The notes beneath the pieces were generated by a model. That model was not told the origin of the DNA, searched no databases, and was given only the letters and a program-made list of their open reading frames with translations. From contig CM065320.1 in the NCBI GenBank assembly GCA_033032175.1, forward strand, positions 15,271,413 through 15,335,412: 64,000 nucleotides of DNA, in the 5' to 3' direction. The translations under genes were made by a program, and so were the position numbers. This DNA is from Saturnia japonica. Lineage: Eukaryota > Arthropoda > Insecta > Lepidoptera > Saturniidae. Shown here piece after piece: positions 57,455 to 64,000 of the stretch (the stretch's first letter is position 1; every line of letters starts with the position of its first letter).

Positions 57455-57690
57455 AAAAAAAATTATGGTATACTCGTGATCAGTATCGTTCATATAGTAT
57501 ACCTGTAGGAAAATTTAGGAAAAAATTATGTATTCAGGCAGTATTACAGATTTATTAGTACGAGTAGATTAGCATTGGGCTATAGCTGGGAACATAAGCT
57601 TTACAATTATGTTTATTCAATTATTTTGATGCAAGAATTAACAAAGATATGGCGTTGGTAAGGACAAACACCTTGGAGAAATAATAAATG
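57455..57690 (+). repeat. Dispersed repeat family R5, copy 2
   Basis: Colinear with 53500-53945, but with the middle part (about 200 bp) absent or lost. Confidence 0.55.
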
Positions 57691-58074
57691 ATTAAATTTT
57701 CGATTATTCGACCTCGCTATTTATCTTACTCATCGTATTGAAGAAGGTCGCTCTCACAAACATTGTGTTCCTCCTAATCGATTCCAGCACCATCTGCGCA
57801 ACGCCGGGATCATAATATAAATTTTAGGTGTTTAAATAAAAATTGTATGACACGCGTAATTTTTTTTTTTTACCTCCAATGGTCTTTTCACCAATCATAT
57901 CGTTTACTATAACTTGGCAACTATTGACCAACAATCCATTTAAACATGTATTTTTCATCGATTATTTTCCACCCGCAATTTTCTGGTTTTGAACATGTTG
58001 ATATTTTTTTGTTACTTATTTGTGCCGATTTCAAGTTTGAGTTCAATTTTTTTATACTACAAATGTAGCAACCA

Positions 58075-58250
58075 AGGTTTTCCTCTGCCTGGTGGTAAGC
58101 GGCTACCGAAGTCTATGGACGCTTGAAATACGATAGGTATCACTAGGGCGTTGCCGATCTGAAATCTCTTGAACCTCAAAGAGGTCTGGAAACCTTACTC
58201 ACCGCAGGAACACAACACTAGGTTATTTGGCTGCGATCTTTAATTTAATT
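58075..58250 (-). repeat. Dispersed repeat, inverted copy of the 8085/18405 family
   Basis: 'tcctctgcctggtggtaagcggctaccga', 'tcactagggcgttgccgat', 'ggtctggaaacc' and 'aacactaggttatttggctgcgatct' (plus strand) are the reverse complement of blocks in 18405-18590. It is the most complete copy. Confidence 0.6.
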
Positions 58251-58784
58251 TTAATCAATATATCGCGAAATCGGTACCCACCTTATTTTTGCACCAAATT
58301 CGCGTAGTTATAGAAAAGCAAAGGCTAAAGTTGTAATTTTGTAAACATAAGCTGTTGGTTTAATTCTGTATGCATGTTACAGTTTATAAGAACATAATTT
58401 TCATAAGCTTCTTCGTGATTGAACGAAACATTCTCATTTACAAATTCATACCGGTATCCTTGATCAAAGTTAAGTATACCTTTTGAATACCCAGAAATGG
58501 TATCTTATAGTTGTGTTAAATTATTAAAGTCTATGATAAAAGAAATGTCTATACTAAGGTACACTTAAATTTTTATACATAAAATGAAAAGTTTGCGAAT
58601 GTTCGTTGTTCGTTGTGTTGGGGTGTAAGAGGTGTTAAATTACATCTTTAAAGCTGAGACGTCCGAGCCAACCTCACCTGCGTGTGATATACCCTGCTAA
58701 GTAACGAACGAGGAAATGGTTATAGAGGGATGACAGTGTTGTTTTGCCGCGACCCAGACCACCATGCATGTAGTGACTAGCTTT

Positions 58785-58930
58785 TGCGTGTTGCGTTTCG
58801 GGATCAGCCTGTGCGTATTCAGTTAAATGAATGCAGGCTGGCATGACAGTGGCAGCCGTCGATGGATTATGATATTTCGGTGGTCGCCGTTGTGTTAGGA
58901 TTGTACTGTGCTTAGCATCAGGGACCGTGC
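58785..58930 (-). repeat. Dispersed repeat family R7, minus-strand copy
   Basis: Reverse complement of the R7 core: 'aacggcgaccaccgaaatatc', 'ccatcgacggctgccactgtcatgccagcctgcattc' and 'aggctgatcccgaaacgc'. Confidence 0.6.
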
Positions 58931-59899
58931 CATCAATTTATCGTGCTACTATATTAATTAAAAACAGGTGCTTATGACGCGCCTTTGATGACCGTCGGCC
59001 GCGGTTTTAGCAATGCTCTTTTTGTCAGCCATTTTGCGCATGGATTTTTAATACTAAATTACCACATTAAATCAATCGGCAAGCACGTATGTAATGAACA
59101 ACATTTTAGACCTCTTTCGCAGCCTCTGTCGCCACTTTTACCACTAGCAAACTGTCTACAAACAATTTTCAACGTTTCTTAATAATAAATAAAAGCAATT
59201 TTGATAATTTTAACCCATGTATCTCACCAGCCTCTTACTTTACCTTTTTGACCAACCACCCCCCACTTTAAGCCACGGGGTTGCACTGGGAGACAAGACG
59301 ATTTGAACTTGGCTACACTTAATGATTCTTTTATAATAATAATCAGCCAAGTAGAGAATAATAAGCTCTTGTTATATTATGAGTTAAATCCAGAAATACA
59401 AATGAATAAACATAAAAAAATACATCATCAAATTCGCCTATAAAATGGATATTTAGGAAAAAATTACATTTACAGACATAAATAAAGATTTAATAATATT
59501 GATAAGTTAGGCGACTAAGGAGTGGAAGTATGTCATGTCGTTTGATAAGTTCGTTCTAAATGCACAAAGCCAATCAATATATTAAAATATCTTGCAGCGA
59601 ACAGTTTTCGTTAACAAGCTCAAAACGAAAATCAATTTAAACAATTCTACAAATACTGACTACTGATTTACAATATTTAACAATTTTAGAATAATTCGTA
59701 TTCGCAAATTCCTAAGCGAATAAATCTAATGCAAATAAATATTCCAGAGTCACCGTCGCAAACACATCCGACACGTCGATGGCATATTATTAAAGGTTAA
59801 CAAAAATCACGTTTTGAATTCGATTCAAATTGTGTTTTTAGTTATTTTTTCCTTTTTCCAGTATCTAATTTATTGCAATTTTGTTTTTTATTTTTACAG

Positions 59900-59959
59900 T
59901 TAAACAAGAAAGATGGGTAAAGAGAAAAAGGATATAGAATTTAACGACTTCAAATCTAC
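59900..59959 (+). CDS. First coding exon of an SLC36/pathetic-like amino acid transporter (right gene)
   Basis: The acceptor is a T-rich tract ending TTTTTACAG. The exon starts TTAAACAAGAAAG, with the ATG at 59913, encodes MGKEKKDIEFNDFKS plus AC, and ends at a strong donor GTAAGT (59960). Because an acceptor precedes the ATG, at least one noncoding 5' exon must lie upstream. The AC joins the first base of the exon at 63731 to complete a Thr codon and keeps the frame open. The segment is highly charged and has no membrane helix, as expected for the cytosolic N-terminal tail of an SLC36 transporter. The intron that follows is about 3.8 kb and contains a Helitron relic, a Helitron 3' end and other repeats. 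Confidence 0.72.
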
Positions 59960-60339
59960 GTAAGTAAATTTTAATTAATCTTCCTACTACATTAACAATT
60001 CTTGAATTATAATATTTATCCACCTAACCGTTTGTTAACAAACAGCAACTTTCGAAGTAGGTATACTAAGGTAGGTATAGTATAGTATATATATAGGTAT
60101 AGTATAGTATACTAGGACTTTTATAACTCGATTTACAATAAAATAGACGGTTAATTAAAATCCTATGTATAACATAAATAGACTTAAAATTAATTTAAAT
60201 TTTAGAACAGCAAAATACAGTAGCTGATCTCATAACGGCACGCCAAAGTTAGTCACTATGGCTGGTCTTCACCAGGCACATTTATGGTGGTCATAATTTA
60301 GATATTTCAAACGGAAAACAATTTAAAAAAAAAACAATG

Positions 60340-60480
60340 TTGATAAATTCGATCGAGTTTCTTGCTGTGTCTTCTCGACGACTGGGACGTTTTCCGAACC
60401 GCTAGCAGTATGTTGACATACAACTTAACCAACTTAAATGCCTTCTTAGGATTTTAGACTGAGTGCCTTAACATGACAAT
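60340..60480 (+). repeat. LINE-type 3'-end fragment in the first intron
   Basis: 'gatcgagtttcttgctgtgtcttctcgacgactgggacgttttccgaacc' and 'aaatgccttcttagg' match the 3' block at 55620-55730 and 56710-56820. It lies within the intron of the right SLC36-like gene. Confidence 0.55.
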
Positions 60481-60546
60481 GAATTGAAAATAAAATATTG
60501 AGAGTTTGTTCACTATAAACCAATACACCTTACATATTATTAACTC

Positions 60547-60655
60547 AAGATATTGCAATTAAACTCTAAGACTTGTGAATTAATATGTATTTTCCAGGAT
60601 CAAGATATTGTAATTAAACTCTAAGACTAGTGAATTAATATGTTTTTTTGAGGAT
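60547..60655 (+). repeat. 54-bp tandem duplication
   Basis: 'aagatattgcaattaaactctaagacttgtgaattaatatgt' (from 60548) is followed directly by 'aagatattgtaattaaactctaagactagtgaattaatatgt' (from 60602). Two units with two or three differences. Confidence 0.8.
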
Positions 60656-60944
60656 ACAAAGTTTTTTTGTTGTTTTGGTATATCACTTTATTATTTATTT
60701 AGTTATTTTCTTGTCCCTTTCCTTATTTAGTCATGTGAACGTTTTACTTTAAACTTAGCACCAGCATTATATAAATAAAGGCAACATTATTTACTTTAAT
60801 TGAAAGTGTTTTTTGATATAATTCAAGAAAATCTGTTCAGCAATTTATAGATTATCAGCTCTTTTCTAGTTGAAACAAAAGCCATTCAATTTATTGAGTC
60901 AGAGCTTCCCTGTAAACGATATTTGACGTTGTTTTATTTTGCTG

Positions 60945-62060
60945 CTTTTTAACGTCAATTCATGTGGTGGCAGTTCAGAACGATTTAGTCAATTTAAAAA
61001 TTCCTGTGGGTAATGGACTACGACTTCGATATTAGTTACAGTGTCGATCGATTTGAATTTTTTTATTTGGCTGGGGACTTTTTGAATAATCAAATTGTTT
61101 TTTTCGTTCACCGTATCATTCCTAGGTGTCACTATTGCCCTAGAACACAACCAAGAAAGTCCTTTTCGTGCAAATTTTCAATGTCATATGCATCTATTAA
61201 AATTTCTAAATTATAGACTATTTGACCTAGAGACTCATCCAAAAGGATATCACGATTTCTACTTAAATTTGGAGTGGCAAGCTGCATAATAAGTCTCTTT
61301 GAGAACTTTTTTTTAACGTGGAGAAACTCTTCCCTCTACGGTTTTTACGTACTCGAATGAGGTTGGACCGCGAACGTGATGTAGCAACATCTTAAGATAA
61401 AAACTCTCTGATTGAGAAGGATGTACACCGTAGACTCTTCCTAGAGCATCTTTTTTATGCCTGGATAGCAAACTACGTCCACACCACGCCTTCTTCTTGT
61501 AAATTTATTATTGACCCATGTGTAGTATTGAAGGACTTCGTGGTATGGTAGTGTCTTTGCGAATCCATCTTCATTTTACGTGGGTTTTGGGCCACTTGTT
61601 CAGCTGTTTCTGCGGTAAAATAAACCCTTTGGCCATTTTCTAAGTGGATAGCTAACGCAAGACTGTAGGATGCCGCTCGTGGATCGGAAATTCGAATATT
61701 CGCCAGACAACTTCGGATGTATTTATGTACCAGTCATTCACATCGTTTCCATAGGGTTTATGACGGTTGAAGTAGCTTTGTTAGATCCGTTATATGAAAT
61801 GTTGAAAATGTATTTGATGGTTTGAACTGAGTGGCAGTACTCCACATTTATGTGAGCGTTAAACGTCCTACACAATAATGGAGAATAAGGGACAATCCAT
61901 CTATTATCTATATTGAACCTACTGTCTCTGATATTTGTCGTAGCGCACGTCCTCCATTTTCGGCGTCACGACGACAATAAACTGGATATCCGTCCTCTCC
62001 GGTTTAGGTATCGTTGACGAAACGTCGAGGGTACTTTTTTGTACAGACACTATTTTTCAT
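60945..62060 (-). pseudogene. Autonomous Helitron Rep/helicase relic
   Basis: Minus-strand blocks, in order: CTKKYPRRFVNDT, DGYPVYCRRD and DNRWIVPYSP; FNAHINVEYCHSVQTIKYIF; WRIFEFP and HERH-like, LRLAIHLENGQ-like pieces; SFYLKMLLHHVRGPTSFEYV. These make up the Helitron_like_N region that precedes the helicase. After a large gap come WLCSRAIVTPRNDTVNEKNN, SIDTVTNIEVVVHYPQEFLN, stop, then LNRSELPPHELTLK, the late helicase segment of the same protein. Stops and frame changes are frequent, and the central helicase motifs are missing. Such proteins nick and unwind DNA for rolling-circle transposition. The element lies antisense inside the first intron of the right-hand transporter gene and is certainly inactive. 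Confidence 0.72.
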
Positions 62061-63190
62061 ACATGTTGCTATTAAATTATGCTATCTGCATGGTCCGTGC
62101 ACCATAGTTTTTGTTACTATATCGTACAATATCGGATCGTTATGTCAATTAAATTTAAAAAATAAAAGAACACTTATTGTGGCATAACTATAATAGTTAA
62201 AGATATACTATCCCAACACTTTTTGTAAATAATGATGTGTTCAGTAAAGTCACAGTTTATTATTTTATTCTATAATCAATAGTTTTTGCAGCGCACGCGA
62301 TGTAAAGAATATTTTAGGTAATTTTTTTACACCATGGGTTACATTATTAGAGTTTAATAGAGATCCCTATTTTTTTTTTTTATTAATATTACCTATGTCA
62401 CTCTGGAATAGTGTAGCTTCACAACAGTGAAAGAATTTTTCAAATCGGTTCGGTAGTTTCGGAGCCTATTTAATGCAAACAAACAATCAAATCTTTCCTC
62501 TTTGTAATATTATTATAATTATAATATAAAAATGTAAAATATTAGTAATTAGTATAGATAACAAAAAAATATTTAAAAAATAATAATAAAAAAGTCATAA
62601 AAATAAAAATAAATGTTCATTAAAATAATAATATTCAAACGTTTTTTTATAATTTTCTTTTTTTAGTAACCTGACGCAAATAGAAGGGTTTATTCGTGTG
62701 TATTATAATTTTTAATTTTGAAATTTTTGTTAAATGCCCGTGCGAAGCCGGGGCGGGCCGCTAGTATTTAATAAAAGTGGAAAACACTAATGAATTCTGA
62801 AGTATTTCTTATCTGAAGACCCGTGATTCTGTAGTTGATAGGAGGCCTTGAACCATTCATTTATAGCCATTCACAACCCATTCGTGCGCAACGCGATTTT
62901 TTTTTTATTCAATGGTCATCATAGTTGGTTCCACTCAATACTGTCATGGTCGGGTACTTTGTTTATATACTGAGATATAAACGTGAGATTGTACTATCAA
63001 TACCTACTTTGAAGGTTAAATACAGAAGACAAACAAAACTTATCAAATGCTATAAAGGGTTCTTGGATTCCTTTTTGTCGATAATTAATATATTATCAGT
63101 AAATTTCTGGCCATTTATTCTCATTGAGATGTCTTGTATTGTGTAAAGTTATTTTATAATAACTCGGCAAATTGATAGTACTATCTCTGA
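62060..63190. other. Intronic AT-rich sequence with Helitron-like pieces
   Basis: 62390-62520 read on the minus strand looks like a Helitron 5' part ('gattgtttgtttgcattaaataggctccgaaactaccg'). The 73-codon frame at 62925-63146 has no family features. Confidence 0.4.
62735..62764 (+). repeat. Helitron 3' terminus
   Basis: GCCCGTGCGAAGCCGGGGCGGGC can form a terminal hairpin (GCCCG/CGGGC), followed by CGCTAG and then T. It is the same hairpin family as 4657-5389 (minus). A 5' end on this strand was not found. Confidence 0.55.
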
Positions 63191-63194
63191 TGAT

Positions 63195-63470
63195 ACGCGC
63201 AGTGCAATTCAAACACAATGGTGATCACCGCATGATCGGCTATCCAACGGCAGTCGCCGCTGTCATGCTGGCCTGCTTAAATATCTATTCGCGTTACGCT
63301 TGAAAGACCCGATGTCGTAAGAAGGGCACACATTGGTAGGAGATGGTTCTACAGTTTCACGGAACGACAAAGGTAAGACATAGAGACCTTTTTAATTCGT
63401 GTCGGGTGGGAGATCACCGTAAAACTATCACTCCGAAGCCTAACGTGTGTGGTTCTGTTGTGAAAAATAG
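63195..63470 (+). repeat. Dispersed repeat family R7, long copy
   Basis: 'cacaatggtgatcaccgcatgatcggctatccaacgg', 'gctgtcatgctggcctgc', 'gcgttacgcttgaaagacccgatgtcg', 'ggttctacagtttcacggaacgac' and 'gtgtggttctgttgtgaa'. It extends the family to about 275 bp and lies 260 bp before the second SLC36 exon. Confidence 0.65.
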
Positions 63471-63730
63471 AAAAAAAATTTAGATTGAACAGCTCTTCAA
63501 AACAATCACCATGCTACAGACTGTAGAACACGTGCATGAAGGTAATGTTATTGACCGTCATTGATTAGTCAAGGGATAGTGTGTGTTTAAATTTTTAATA
63601 TCGTTTACAGAGATTCTTTTCTGCAACTCACTCTTTCAGCCAGTTCTGTTCCCACTCTTTAACTTTTACAAGACTTTTTTATAGTGTAATATGAACTAAG
63701 CGTATACACAATTGATTTATTTTATTACAG

Positions 63731-63847
63731 AGCGGACCTAACAAGCAATCCCGGTTTTCAATCCTCCTTAAGCATCACATCAAAAGGTAATACTGACGAA
63801 AAACCGTACAATCCATTTGAACACCGAACAGTTGAACATCCGAACAC
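63731..63847 (+). CDS. Second coding exon of the SLC36/pathetic-like transporter (right gene, continues off window)
   Basis: The acceptor TTTATTACAG precedes 63731, and the donor GTAAGT begins at 63848. In the frame set by the first exon it reads ADLTSNPGFQSS..., then YNPFEHRTVEHPNT at its end. The motif Y-[ND]-P-[FH]-[ED]-HR-x-x-x-HP-T just before the first transmembrane helix is characteristic of insect SLC36 (PAT/pathetic) amino acid transporters. In that family the next residues are a Thr/Asn-rich turn and a helix containing GTGILAMP, expected in the next exon outside the window. The exon ends in the same phase as the previous one (two bases of a codon). An internal GTAATA at about 63786 looks like a weak donor but using it would remove the conserved motif. 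The product is probably a proton-coupled amino acid transporter; which paralogue cannot be decided. Confidence 0.75.
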
Positions 63848-64000
63848 GTAAGTTTACAATTTTGTTTCTAACCTCTATAAATTATTTCTTATGGATTTTT
63901 AATGGCAACGCCATGTCTACCTTATATTTAACTGACACGATAGCTTTTAGATTGTTTATTTAGTTCATTTAAAGATCTACTGCTAAAACGAATATTAGAT

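Noticed and set aside
1..64000. CRISPR array, bacterial operon, or intact viral genome
   Set aside because: No regularly spaced direct repeats, no ribosome-binding-site-led ORF series, and all retroelement proteins are broken transposon copies in intron-bearing insect DNA.

Overview
This is AT-rich, intron- and repeat-dominated nuclear DNA from an insect, almost certainly a moth or butterfly (Lepidoptera). The evidence is the dense load of lepidopteran-style repeats: tRNA-derived SINEs, non-autonomous Helitrons starting TCTATACT and ending CTAG before a T, LINE 3' ends with the 'cgagtttcttgccggttc' block, and mariner and BEL/Pao remnants. Two host coding exons with family-like protein sequence also fit. 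No bacterial or viral genome organisation is present.

Host genes. The only well-supported host coding sequence lies at the two ends. At 59900-59959 and 63731-63847 (+) are the first two coding exons of a gene whose product contains YNPFEHRTVEHPNT, the N-terminal signature of SLC36 / 'pathetic' proton-coupled amino acid transporters; the rest of the gene lies past the right edge. At 3840-3899 (-) is a very similar first coding exon (MAKNKKNEDKIDEFTS against MGKEKKDIEFNDFKS), split at the same place and phase, running off the left edge. The window is therefore best read as the interval between two head-to-head transporter paralogues, about 56 kb apart, plus the start of each first coding intron. 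A few weaker exon-like or promoter-like stretches (about 3.9-4.35, 36.5, 38.64, 52.9-53.25 and 54.45-55.25 kb) could be noncoding first exons, dead genes or element parts.

Mobile DNA. From left to right: Helitron (4.66-5.39 kb); SINEs (5.8, 6.6, 11.2 kb); Ty3/Gypsy integrase relic (8.8-9.57 kb, -); a duplicated composite repeat (19.6-22.8 kb); LINE pol relics (22.9 and 25.7 kb); a broken mariner (27.37-28.62 kb, -); directly beside it a broken BEL/Pao retrotransposon with gag, protease, RT, RNase H and integrase in order (28.9-34.0 kb, +) and the start of a likely 3' LTR; a small inverted-repeat element (34.5 kb); a pair of fold-back elements in opposite orientation (36.8 and 42.0 kb); a 179-bp Helitron (38.2 kb); a PIF/Harbinger-like element (40.35-40.91 kb); a 535-bp Helitron carrying an (AG)n run (46.8-47.35 kb); a 1.54-kb inverted-repeat structure with nearly identical 460-bp arms (50.04-51.58 kb); a 254-bp MITE (52.2 kb); an LTR-like promoter block (52.7-53.25 kb); and, inside the first intron of the right-hand gene, a degenerate autonomous Helitron Rep/helicase (60.9-62.06 kb, -).

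All transposon proteins seen here are interrupted by stops, frameshifts or deletions. The rest is AT-rich unique or unrecognised sequence. Element boundaries without stated terminal motifs are approximate, because they come from comparing copies inside the window by eye.
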